NCBI GenBank assembly: GCA_037179385.1
Contig: CM074195.1
Span: 9,067,787-9,131,786 of the forward strand
Length of the DNA: 64,000 nucleotides
Source: Holothuria scabra
Lineage: Eukaryota; Echinodermata; Holothuroidea; Aspidochirotida; Holothuriidae
Reading direction: 5' to 3'
The position numbers and the translations under genes are program-made. Positions 22,314 to 33,317 of the stretch are shown here, one piece after another. Within the stretch, counting starts at the first letter, position 1, and each line of letters begins with the position of its first letter. Below the pieces are notes generated by a model that saw only the letters and a list, made by a program, of their open reading frames with translations, did no database searches and was not told where the DNA came from.

Positions 22314-24897
22314 TTAGTCTATGAGGACACCATCACCAATTTGAAAGCCTTTGTAGTGTCCATCAGGAGCAGGAAAATTAATGCAAATGGCCCACACACA
22401 ACATGTTGGAATTACACTCCTTCGGCCAGCTCCCAGGCACCCATGCTGCAGGTAAGTAAACTGTTTATATGCATAGTGGCTGAAGTTTGCATTGCTCCTG
22501 ACAGGAGGATCAGCTAGGATGTCCTCTGTTGCAGGCATTGCAACCTCCAGAACATGTCCATCCAAGCAAACTGCAGAAAATAGCCTGCTTCTAGATAGGC
22601 AACCATCTCTCATGCTGCAGCACTTCCTCTCAATATGCTGAGGCTGCCCTCTACAGTGTCCACACACACACCAGTCAGGTGAATGCCCACTTTCATCAGT
22701 GTTTGCCTCTGGGTCATCCTGTCCTGCTGTCACAACATAATCCTTTTATGCTCCAGGGTTTTGCAGCAACAGTGTTGATGTTATTTTCTCCAATGCCATT
22801 CTGTCCAGACCTTGCAAGAATGCCTGTGGAAGAGTAATATAGCTCATCATTTATTATTCACAATTTTTATTAAGTATGTCTGAATGCAACATATATGTTT
22901 AGTTCAGAACCCAATTTAAAGTCAATGAATAAACAGCTTCCAGAGAAATCAGCACCTTGGCCTGACAATTCCTCAAAAAAAAAAAAAATATTACAAGTCT
23001 GCCCAAAGGGGAGCATACATTTGTTGTACAAAGGGGGTGGGTCATTTTAACTTTCAACCATAGCTGAATGAGGACTGGATAGGTATCAGTGCCTGTATGT
23101 TGTTTCTACTGAATTATACAAGTCAGTCTATGGTAATTTTGTACTCCTGCAAGGAATTACAGCTAAGCAAAACCTCACCTTGACTTTCTCTTTCCCACAT
23201 CCAGCAGGCACATTCTGGCCAGCACCATGCAAGGGTACAGGGACAGGTGCATCATCATCAAAGTCAGAATCATCAGAATGCTGTGTAGAAACAAACAAAT
23301 ATGTATAATTAGATACAAAATCAGTTTTCAACACTATTTCTCAGTTATTTTTCATGCTGGCCAATATCTCTTGTAACATGCCTTTTCAGTCCCCGCCTAC
23401 AGTAACATATTTGTTTGGGTCCCTCCCACTCGATCAGAACAGCGTGTTTGGTCTAGAGGTAGAGCATCCGCCTCCCATGAGGGAGGCCCAGGTTTGATTC
23501 CTAGATGGAATCATACCAGACTTTAATTATTGAACCCACTGCCATTGTGTGTGATGCTCCACATATGCAATGGAGTAAGGAAAATGAGCTTCAACTGGTA
23601 AAAGGCCCTGGCCAGCTTGATTTAAGCCAATTGGTTGGGAAGTAATAGGCTGTAAAACCTCGTACTTGAGAACTATAAACCCATGCCACGTACTGGATCA
23701 GAATGTTCACCTTGTGTCATATACATACATGTGAATTACCACATTTAAAGTTAGGGGGCAGGGATATATAAGCCAGGGTGTCCTAACCCTTGTGCTTGCG
23801 ACTCATCCTAATTAAGGGTGCCTGCCTGGTCTGCTTTTTGAGTTCAATTAACCAAGCTTCTATCCTGTCACTTGAGCAATTTTGCAATACCTTGGAAAAA
23901 TATGTCCCCTTCTTCTGACCTGAAATATCCCAGTATGCCAGCTCAGATTCTTGTATGGTATGCCAATATTGGGTGGTGATTTGTGTTGGGGATTGCCTGA
24001 AATCAGAATTTGTACACCAGAAATCCTGGTTGTACAACAGACATGTCCAACATACAACCTCAACATTCCAGACCAGATGCTGTCCTACCAGGATCCATTT
24101 TTTTTTTTTTTTTTTTTTTTTGGGGGGGGGGGGTAGAGCCCCATTAAAAGTATTTTCTGATCATATGTATGTCTTCACAACTACCCACTAAACACATTAT
24201 GCCCAATTGGGGTGGGGATTAAGTGGGGAAATTTTATGGGGCTGGAGTCCCCTCTCCCCCTGTTGAACCACCCTGTTCCAGACCGATTCACAGTGGACTA
24301 GTCTACCCAAGAATTCTGCCTCACCTAGCAATAATACCCCCTCCCCCACCCCAACCCCCTTTGAGTTCACTGGGAAATCTTGGTTTTGTCCATGATACAG
24401 ACTAGTCCAATTGATGATGAGTTATGTCTGACTACAGATATACCCTTACAACTTGCTACATAATTACCTTAGTCTGGATCCGCACATTCAGACAATGATT
24501 AGCCCATGGCCTAGCTATGCTAGCCCAGATGTTCAAAATCAAAATCGCATATATTGCATCTGACGTTAGGCTTCCTTTTTGCACGGTCATCTGTCAAGTT
24601 ACGTGTTTAGACTCCTAGCCTAACTTAGTCCTAGCCGAGGCTAGGCAGTACTCACCTACCTGGGGCTCCATATTCATGCATTGCCGTGTTACTGTTGGTC
24701 CATTTCAACACCTGCATACCGGAGAACAAGGCAGATACGCCATTCGACAAGGGCAAGCACTCCTCCCGGTTCTCCTCTGACAAGTACTTTTGCATAAGCA
24801 AGCAGGGGGATAACATAGGAGAATACTGTGATCCATGCTGGTTATTATATGTTAGTTCCGCAAGCAAATCTTCGGCAACTTCGTTTGATCTTCCCAA
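22314..24897 (-). CDS. Transposon-borne gene with a P2X7-ballast-like cysteine-rich domain
   Basis: Three exons are visible. Exon 3 (22718-22314) encodes a complete domain resembling the C-terminal cytoplasmic ballast of vertebrate P2X7: CVCGHC, ERKCC, GCLSRSRLFSAVCLDGHVLE, NFSHYAYKQFTY, SVIPTCCVWAI, then FPAPDGHYKGFQ, ending eight residues before TAG/TAA. In the receptor this soluble domain binds zinc and guanine nucleotide; the N-terminal cysteine cluster and the PTCC pair are present. Exon 2 (23280-23179, 34 codons, HSDDSDFDDDAPVP...) has strong splice sites and joins exon 3 in phase 0 at CAG/GATGAC. Exon 1 (24897-24656 or -24660) opens after a TAG with TTG; its first in-frame ATG is at 24816, and its donor phase (1 or 2) does not fit exon 2, so an intermediate exon or a damaged start is likely. 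No channel membrane segments are seen, so this is not a P2X receptor. Confidence 0.75.
23441..23540 (+). repeat. tRNA-derived SINE fragment
   Basis: A box TTTGGTCTAGAGGTAGAGCA and B box AGGTTTGATTCC are separated by a CCTCCC...GGGAGG hairpin. The following GGAATCATACCAGACTTTAA resembles the sequence after the B box in the SINE at 58770, so the two belong to one family. It lies in the intron between exons 1 and 2 of the ballast-domain gene, in opposite orientation. Confidence 0.65.
24098..24133. repeat. T tract followed by G tract
   Basis: About 23 T then about 12 G, in the intron of the ballast-domain gene. No structure is visible beyond the homopolymers. Confidence 0.9.
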
Positions 24898-25062
24898 TCT
24901 CTACGTCTAGACGTATACGGACTGTATTAGTCGCAAGTAAGCATGCGTCTTCGTTACACAAGTTATGACCTGGGTCACAAAACTTTTAAACCCTTTGTTT
25001 ACAATCTATCTGAGGGCGGCATTCCTTAATATGAAATGGTTTTATGTCTGTCGTCTCAAAAG

Positions 25063-25079
25063 TACGCGATAGAGTCCCT
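25063..25079 (-). repeat. Right terminal inverted repeat of the Kolobok-like element
   Basis: This is the exact reverse complement of 9227-9243 and is followed directly by TTAA at 25080-25083. Confidence 0.92.
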
Positions 25080-25083
25080 TTAA

Positions 25084-28000
25084 TATGTAATAATTCAATT
25101 GGCAATGCGAGAGAGTAACGCAAAACGAGCCAACGCAGCATGTGTTATGTTCATACACTTGAAGACGGCAATATATTAGGATAGGTAGAAAAATTGTTTA
25201 AAACGTTAAAAGTTTAAGTTGGTTTTCCAGTTTATTCCAGTTTAGCTAAGTCTAGCTCACAAGTGAATTTTGCGGCTTGAGAACTGTATGATTTGAAGGA
25301 ATTTGCAGTCGACTAGTTCAGTATAAACTCGTTCCTTACATGAGCTAAAAACTACCTATATGACTTACTCATTCAAATTCCAGTTAAACTGGGTTTAACT
25401 GAATACTGTTGGATTCTAGTTAAAACCTAGTTGAAAATCTTACTCGCCTAGTTACAGCCAGTTGATCTAATAGTTCACCTGTAGTCAGCTCATCAGGTGC
25501 GTAGCCAGGATTGTGTCATGGTGTGGGGGTGGGTTGGTGTCCTAGAATAGACCATGGGACAGAGTTCAAAAAAGGCTTTAAATCTTGACTTTCGTGGCAA
25601 CATCAAGGGGACTACGCAAAATTGTGACCAAGTGGGAGAAAATTGATCAAATATAGTGAAAAGAATGATTCCCACGTTCAAAAACTGCACATTAATGATT
25701 AATGAGACAAAATGGCCGACACATTCCCATATATACTCGTGTACAAAACAAAACAATTTCTCCTGTGTTCAAAGTAGAATAAAAAATTGGGTTTTGTAGA
25801 TATGGGATCACCAAGATAGTCCTCTTCATTTGCATACTTTTCCCCAACAGATGTCATGTGGGGCAAAGATATAAGAGGATAATTGAATAGAGGGCGCTGT
25901 CCAAATGATTTAAAGACAACAATAATGCAGTTTTAAATGCAGATAAACCATCATATCTCTCCATGACAAGTTCAGTTGAGTATTTGGTGGCAAGTTGCTC
26001 ACTCAGACATCTTGACCTTAATCACAAGACCCCACGCCACCCCCACCCCACGCCATAGGGACCCATAGCGTATAATAACAAACGGTAAAACTTCTTGGGT
26101 TGACCGTAGTAAATACTAGTTGGGCTTGCCTGGTTATTCTTCAGTTCTCAGGCTGGGTTGTTTTATTTGGATATCACATGAGAGTGGCAGATGCAGGAAA
26201 GGGGCGCAGACCCCCTCCCCCATTCGCTGTCATGTGTAATTTATATATGCTTCACAATGTGTCACATATGAAGTACCATAATGTATCTTAGGTCCAGCAC
26301 ACTTCCAAAAGCAAATATTTCCAAAGTGAACAGTCAAAACCCTTTCCTTAGACCCCACTCAGGTAAGCAACTACTCAAACCTTGTTCCCTCTCTACTTCA
26401 GCTTCCTTTTTACACCAGGTTGGTGTAACAATTCATGTTCATGGAAGTAAATGAATCAACACACAGTATTGCTACCCTAAATCAAATTAATCAATACTGT
26501 ATATGGAGGTGACGGGTCAACGCGAAAGCAGCATTTGAGGTGCCGGAGGCATGGGCAGTCATGCCCCTCCCCCATATTAAATCATTCGTCCCCCAATCAT
26601 CTCCCAAACTAAATACACTTAACATGAGACTACAATTTTCACCCAGAGATGTGCTAAAACCTAAGCCTCCAACATGTCCATAGCTAGACAAGGCATTGAA
26701 AGTGGGCTAAAACCTTTCCAGAGGCAACATATTAAAGGGGGGGGGGCACATTTGCACAGATGTATTAATTCATTGGCACACTTCCAAGTTTTTAGGGGTG
26801 AAGAATTTTAAGGGGGCTATGGGTCTGGCATCCAAGGCCTTTGCACCCTGGACCCGACAGGGGACCTGAAACAGGCACTTTACCTGTCCCGCAGATATAG
26901 CCCTTTTCGCTCAGTTTCTGCATGGAAATTTTATGCTCCAAACATTCTCTTTTGCCCCCCCCCCCCCAAACACTTTTGATATCCTTTGCACCACCACTTA
27001 GGAGAGTGGGCAGTAGGTACAGATACAATGATAATGTCTGGAATCTGGATTCATTCATGAAGGATGAGGATGCAGCAACAACTGTGGAACACTTGCAACT
27101 TGGTTTGTCATATCAGATAAATTAACAAACATTCCATGAGTGACTGGGGGTCAAGCAATGTGCATCACAGCTTTTGATTTCTAGTTCACCAATGCAAATG
27201 ATTAACAAGAAAAAGCTTATTAGTTTTTTGGAATACTGAAATTCTCCACCTGTATTAATACATTCCATTTATGTAGTGCTTTCTACACAAGTGTTAAATT
27301 AAAAATCGGTGACTGTGAACTCATGGACACAGGCAACTGTTAGAATAAGCCTATACACATAAAATTGCCTTGATTGGGAACTTGCTTTGCAGACTTGCCT
27401 TGAGGCTAATAAACCGTGAAAAATGATCAAAATGGCACAACAGTACCAATTTTCTTTGGTCTATCATGTAGATAGGAAGGAAACCTGTTGTCATCCTAAA
27501 ATAGCACATGCACAGAAAATTTCAGAAAATCCACTGGCAATTACAGTGGTTCAAACCTTTCGAAAAGTGAGACAGACATTTTCAGTGGGACAGACATTTT
27601 GCCCTCTACACTATAACGTAAGTTCTACCCTCACTTTGTGGGTTGAGCTAAGAGCTAAATACACACTGTTTTTGAAAATACTATCCACAAAAAGTTGGAA
27701 GTACAATACTGTAAGCTTAAAAACCTCATTTCATTTTTCTTGATCCTGTAGAAGGCAAAGCCACATTTTCTTTTGGAATTCCTTTACTAATATCAATTCT
27801 TATCCCTTGGCTTCGAGGTGAAATAATTCATTGATTTTGAAAGAAAAAAAGGAACATGCAAAGAAAGGAACATGTAACAGGTTATAAAAATCTCTGGTAA
27901 ACACTTCCACTACAATTCTGATTAACATTACAGTTTTTAAACAGCAAGTTACAGAGTATCTATGTGATTTCAGTGATAAATTTCCTTTTAATTTACCACG

Positions 28001-28686
28001 GAATCACATCCAGGAATGTCTTCATTTCATTTACCTAACCGATTACAGTATTATCAAGGCCTGTCTTTGCAGTTGGAAAAATCAGTTCAAGCAAATATGG
28101 GTACAAAAGCAAGTTTTGGGAGAACACTAATGATTTTTTTTTTTTTTTTTTTGCAGCTTTACTGAAAATACTCCAGTAAGCACTGTTGTTGTATCTGTTC
28201 GACATATGATGCAGATTGCAGGAGACAAATTACATTGCAGATGAAAACCCCAATAACTCCAAAGTTGTTGTTCGGACTGTGTCAGCTTTGGTTCTGTGTC
28301 TGTGGGTTCTGAAAAAATGAAGAAAAAAAATAAAACTGAGGTAAATGCTTGAACCTCATTGTATCTCTTTGTTCACTTTCTGTACACATCAAGTTGTGAA
28401 TAATTTAAAATTCAAATTCCTGTGTTACAGTACTGTAATTTCACTGCCAGAACCTACAACTTTCATTGGAGGGGTCTAAAGAGAGAGATGCCCCCTCCCC
28501 CTTTGATCTTCAACAAAAACTATTATTATCTGTTATTTAAAAGATCTCATTGGCCACCGAGATATCACGGGCCTTGCCATGACATTATACTTGGACACTA
28601 ATACATCATTCAGCCAAACATTGCAACATATAATCATAAACACAAATTTGATGCAGTGATGGTTTCTGTGTTGGCAATTTACTCAA
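25084..28686. other. Intergenic; no gene called
   Basis: Unique-looking AT-rich sequence with G- and C-rich patches near 25515-25545, 26200-26220, 26565-26595, 26736-26746 and 26956-26967. A T run of about 23 lies at 28135-28154. On the minus strand, a good acceptor at about 28318 precedes a 55-codon open frame that ends in the A run complementary to those Ts. It could be a terminal exon of the gene upstream at 28960-30695, but the link is not established. Confidence 0.4.
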
Positions 28687-28959
28687 CTAAAGAAATTGCA
28701 ATAAAAAAATAATCACTGGCAGATCACAATTAAAATATAATTTTGGAGTGTTTTTGACTTGGCAATCTGAATGGTCGAGAATCCAAGTTAAACGAGCATA
28801 TTGAAACTGACCTTGACCCACATTAGGAAGTCTGTTATATGACCTCCAGAAACATACTGTGCCTTTCAGCCTAAAATTTTTTTGATACGGTTGCATGTGA
28901 CTGTTGTGGTAAATTTCAACCAATTCTCTAGCAATCTGCACCCTGCAAATTGAAACCGA

Positions 28960-30695
28960 CTAGCCCAAAGGCAAAGCAAGTCTTTGGTAGCTGTTTGTTG
29001 CTCGAAACCCGACTCCTGCAGCATCACTGGCAAAGACTGAACATTTCCGTTCATACTGTAAATGAATTAATTCATCACAGCAGTGAAAAACTTAAGCCGA
29101 GTCATACTATCAACAACATCAAGTGAATGAAAGACATCCCCTCAGCTACAGGATACACTGCCACCACTTCTGCGTATAACAGTTTATGGATATGGTCAAT
29201 GAAGTAGAGTCCTTGGTAATTTGTCATTTTGCACCAACTTTAAAATAAAACTTACCAGACAAGTAATTGCTGGGTTCTCATCTGAGGTTGCCATCCCATC
29301 ATGCCTTTCTAGCCCTTCTTTCAAAAAGACTGAAATATGAAGTAGAAAGCAAAACATATATATGGCTAAGTGGCTAAGCTATCTGATATTATAAAGCAAC
29401 ATTGTGGCAATTTTAAATGGGATCGTCTGGAATATGTGATGACTCAGTGATGTGACGTATGTGACCAAGGTTAAAATCTATGATGATGACCGAAATCAGT
29501 GACGGTACCATGATAACTTTGACAACACATTGGCCTACAACCGTAGACTGGAAGCCTACTGAGATGGCCTTGCAGTAATCCTTTCTCCTTTTAAAGCTCA
29601 AAATGTTACTGATTTCAAAACTTGCATGCATTTACATTTTAACGCACTGGCAATGGAAAATCAACTAGTGCGTTTGTTTTCCAAACATGCCGAAGTTTGC
29701 GTCGATTACTTTGATCTTCACAGTATACACCGAGAAATGTATTGTGTGCGTAAAGATACGCCTTTTAAAAATGAATGCATGCTGCCACAGCAAATCTAAC
29801 AGTGTGCGGATAAGGAGGTTGGGACCTTTGTTTATAAATGAAATATCATCCTTGCATCTATGCTGCAAATTATACTCTGACGTCAAGTTATTGGTTTGAT
29901 GGAGCCACTGGATGGAGCCTGTGACGGCAAAATTTAAGGTAAAGTTCGATGGATTAATTTACAGTCTAGACTGATCCATGAGTGTGCACCTAACATTAAG
30001 AACTTATACACAAAATTGAAAAAGTACAGCAGGACCCAATTCCAGGACGTGACGTGATGTTGAGCCATGATGGTAAATTTAATGCATCACTGCCGTGAAG
30101 TTATCACAGGTTTTAGAATACCCCCCCCCCCCCAACACTTACTTTACTATGGCCCATTAAAAATTGAGCTCTTCGACAAGCACAGTAACTCCTGGTAATC
30201 AATCAGTCCATCAGTTCCTAACTGTGAGCATGAATTTAAAATCTCATGCCTAGCTTATTCCATTTTCAATCATCACACATGTATATGACACAGATTACCA
30301 TCCTGTTTCTAACTATAGTACTGGGTACTTGTAACATTAGTGTAGTCCTAGTAGGGGCTATTTGTTAGTTGCTAGTGATTTATTAACTTCAATTGTGCAT
30401 TGAGACTGCCTTCGAACGGTTATTGATGCTGTTTGTATACACACACTTATTTGCTAATAAGTAAGGATAACGTTAAACCTAAATAAAAACGATTAGAAAG
30501 GGATTATACACCAGGCCTATGATTCTGTCTGAGGTCTATGGCAATTCTGTGTTGTAACGTGCTTAGGTTTGCACAGTTTCACTGTCTTACGACCATCGAA
30601 ACTGGTAATTCAACCAAGTTTTCATGATTTATGTTATACAGTAATTTAATTTGGCCCTTACCTGTATTCTGTACCTTGGTTCTTGCTCTGATCAT
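28960..30695 (-). CDS. Three-exon gene model, unrecognised small protein
   Basis: Exon 1 runs 30695-30662 (ATG, MIRARTKVQNT; donor GTAAGG). Exon 2 is 29329-29256 (FLKEGLERHDG...; acceptor TATTTCAG, donor GTAAGT). Exon 3 starts at 29055 (acceptor CATTTACAG; YERKCSVFASDAAGVGFRAT...). The junction phases fit (1/2, then 0/0), and the splice sites are among the best in the window. Translation meets TAG at 28962-28960, giving about 67 residues. The same frame then stays open for about 90 more codons to 28687, with protein-like composition (VQIARELVEIYHNSHMQPY...). Either the TAG is a nonsense mutation in a longer protein, or the true exon boundary differs. No family was recognised. The intron between exons 1 and 2 is 1.33 kb. 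Confidence 0.45.
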
Positions 30696-31010
30696 CCTAA
30701 TACACGTCGGTAAATCGCTCGACTTCTCAAGTTGTGGTAACCAAGAGTAGGCCTAACACTAACAATAGGGAATCGTGCTTGGAAATTCACATTGGTTCAG
30801 TTCACCGTCTCCCATCATCTAAATGCGTACACAAAATCTCTCTTGCTAGCAAACAATTCAAAGAGTTCTTTGGTACAGGATAAATGTTGAGATTCCGTCA
30901 TTCTTGTGAATGATAACAGATCCCATGAAGAGTTTCCCAGACAATGAATTAATTGAGCACCTGAATCGTTTATGTTTTGATATTAAGATTGTCTTGTTTG
31001 TTAACAAGAT

Positions 31011-31056
31011 AATTAGAAATAAGACCATTAGAAACAAGACAATTAGAAACAAGACA
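31011..31056. repeat. 15-bp tandem repeat, three units
   Basis: The unit ATTAGAAACAAGACA occurs three times in a row with two substitutions in the first copy, just upstream of the retroelement fragment. Confidence 0.85.
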
Positions 31057-31089
31057 TTAAAAATCATAGTTGTGATACACAGTTTCTGT

Positions 31090-32273
31090 CCGTTGTGGAC
31101 GATTGGACCTCCGCCTTAGATAAAAATAAACAAGTTGATGTCTTCATCCTGGACTTTGAGAAGGCTTTTGATACAGTTCCTCATGAACTACTTAAGACGA
31201 AGTTATTCTCCTTGGGGGTGTCTAGGCAAGTCATAAATTGGATTGATAACTTTCTTTCTGACCGTTCACAATCATTTTTTGTTAATGGTACTAGGTCTGC
31301 TTCTGCTCCAGTCCTTTCCGGTGTTCCTCAAGGGTCTGTCATTGGACCAGTACTTTTCTTGTCTTATTTTAATGATATTGTTAGTGCTGCTTCTTCCGAA
31401 GTTAGGTTGTTTGATGATTACTGTGTTTGCTATAGGGTCATCAATAATCCCAGTGACTGCAGTGAGTTACAGAAGGACATTATAAACTTGGGCCAGTGGG
31501 CCAAAACTTGGGGTATGAGATTCCACCCGGCTAAGTGTAATGTTATGTCTGTTACTAGGAAGAATAACCCAATAATCTATAATTATACTCTTAATGGGGC
31601 TAATCTGACGAGGGTTGATTCAATTAAGTATCTGGGGGAGACTATCACTAAGAATCTCAGCTGGGGCAAACATATCCAACTTGTTTGTAGTAAGGGAAAT
31701 AAGATCTTAGGCCTATTACGCAGGAACCTCTCATTTGTTCCAAAGATGTCAAATTGGCGGCCTATAAAGGTTAACTAAGGCCCTTGTTGGAGTATGCTTG
31801 TTCCGTTTGGGATCCACATCAGATTTCTCTCCAAGATAGATTGGAGGGAGTACAAAAAAGATCTGCCAGGTTTATTTCCAGCGAGTACTCCCGAGAAGTT
31901 GGCTCTATGACCGCACTCCTCAAAGATCTAGGTCTAGATACTTTGTCTGACCGCCGGAGACGTTCCGACTGATAATTTTTGCCAAAGGTATTTACGGCCA
32001 AGCTAACATCCCTCTGTCTAATCTGTGTAAACCTACGCGTTGTTCTCGTAACATGCATGCTTTGCACTTTCTCCCCCCTCTGCTAGGACTAATTGTTTTA
32101 AGTACAGTTTTGTCCCTAATACTCGGGATTGGAATAACCTCCCAGAGAGTCTTATTGCGGGGGCCATAAGTCACCCAAAGCCAGTGGATTTCAGTACGAA
32201 CTCTTTGAGGGCCTGACTGATCACACGGCACGTACGCGGTGTATAAATGTCCTTTTGGATGTCTCCCCGTCTT
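31090..32273 (+). pseudogene. 5'-truncated non-LTR retrotransposon reverse transcriptase (CR1/Jockey-like)
   Basis: The reading starts inside the reverse transcriptase domain at DDWTSALDKNKQVDVFILDF. It continues through the palm motif region (LDFEKAFDTVPH), SGVPQGSVIGPVLF, a damaged catalytic box (LFDDY where LFADD is expected), KYLG, and after a frameshift near 31775 LEYACSVWDP and LEGVQKRSARF, the usual C-terminal landmarks of CR1/Jockey-group enzymes. Another frameshift at about 31970 breaks the tail, which can be followed to VLLDVSPS just before 32274. Endonuclease and ORF1 are absent, as expected from 5' truncation during target-primed reverse transcription. The damaged catalytic box and frameshifts mark it as dead. 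The exact clade is uncertain. Confidence 0.85.
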
Positions 32274-33317
32274 GAAGAAGAAGAAGAAGAAGAAGAAGAA
32301 GAAGAAGAAGAAGAAGAAGAAGAAGAAGAAGAAGAAGAAGAAGAAGAAGAAGAAGAAGAAGAAGAAGAAGAAGAAGAAGAAGAAGAAGAAGAAGAAGAAG
32401 AAGAAGAAGAAGAAGAAGAAGAAGAAGAAGAAGAAGAAGAAGAAGAAGAAGAAGAAGAAGAAGAAGAAGAAGAAGAAGAAGAAGAAGAAGAAGAAGAAGA
32501 AGAAGAAGAAGAAGAAGAAGAAGAAGAAGAAGAAGAAGAAGAAGAAGAAGAAGAAGAAGAAGAAGAAGAAGAAGAAGAAGAAGAAGAAGAAGAAGAAGAA
32601 GAAGAAGAAGAAGAAGAAGAAGAAGAAGAAGAAGAAGAAGAAGAAGAAGAAGAAGAAGAAGAAGAAGAAGAAGAAGAAGAAGAAGAAGAAGAAGAAGAAG
32701 AAGAAGAAGAAGAAGAAGAAGAAGAAGAAGAAGAAGAAGAAGAAGAAGAAGAAGAAGAAGAAGAAGAAGAAGAAGAAGAAGAAGAAGAAGAAGAAGAAGA
32801 AGAAGAAGAAGAAGAAGAAGAAGAAGAAGAAGAAGAAGAAGAAGAAGAAGAAGAAGAAGAAGAAGAAGAAGAAGAAGAAGAAGAAGAAGAAGAAGAAGAA
32901 GAAGAAGAAGAAGAAGAAGAAGAAGAAGAAGAAGAAGAAGAAGAAGAAGAAGAAGAAGAAGAAGAAGAAGAAGAAGAAGAAGAAGAAGAAGAAGAAGAAG
33001 AAGAAGAAGAAGAAGAAGAAGAAGAAGAAGAAGAAGAAGAAGAAGAAGAAGAAGAAGAAGAAGAAGAAGAAGAAGAAGAAGAAGAAGAAGAAGAAGAAGA
33101 AGAAGAAGAAGAAGAAGAAGAAGAAGAAGGAGAAGAAGAAGAAGAAGAAGAAGAAGAAGAAGAAGAAGAAGAAGGAGAAGAAGAAGAAGAAGAAGAAGAA
33201 GAAGAAGAAGAAGAAGAAGAAGAAGAAGAAGAAGAAGAAGAAGAAGAAGAAGAAGAAGAAGAAGAAGAAGAAGAAGAAGAAGAAGAAGAAGAAGAAGAAG
33301 AAGAAGAAGAAGAAGAA
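32274..33317. repeat. (GAA)348 microsatellite at the retroelement 3' end
   Basis: 1,044 bp equals exactly 348 GAA units. The only deviations are two A-to-G changes at 33130 and 33175, 45 nt (15 units) apart. The array begins directly after the retroelement coding tail, so it probably grew from the element's 3' tail. The long poly-Glu, poly-Lys and poly-Ser open frames it creates are artefacts of the repeat. Confidence 0.98.

Larger units (their letters stand above)
9223..25083. mobile_element. Large Kolobok-like DNA transposon with two convergent genes
   Basis: The element spans 9227-25079 (15,853 bp) between TTAA at 9223-9226 and TTAA at 25080-25083. Its first and last 17 bp are perfect inverted repeats. 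TTAA duplication plus a transposase-like gene carrying the GDGRCDSP signature fits the Kolobok superfamily; piggyBac also targets TTAA but has a different transposase. A plus-strand transposase gene (9691-17581) and a minus-strand gene encoding a P2X7-ballast-like domain (22314-24897) converge, each starting within about 500 bp of its own end. The interior has absorbed a hAT-like MITE, SINE fragments and a tandem repeat, so the copy is probably old and currently immobile. The family assignment rests on motif memory, not a search. Confidence 0.8.

Noticed and set aside
23441..23540. Possible functional tRNA gene
   Set aside because: A and B boxes are present but no complete cloverleaf or terminator; the sequence matches a SINE at 58770 beyond the tRNA part. 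The same reasoning applies to the fragments at 4201, 14495, 37690, 42884 and 58770.
10100..28450. Apparent enrichment of TACAGTA/TACTGTA words inside the large transposon
   Set aside because: The same words continue outside the element (26494, 27708, 28044, 28431), so this looks like regional composition and not a feature of the element.
31090..32273. Reverse transcriptase as an active element or viral gene
   Set aside because: The motifs are those of a non-LTR retrotransposon; the catalytic box is damaged, the 5' half is absent and at least two frameshifts are present.
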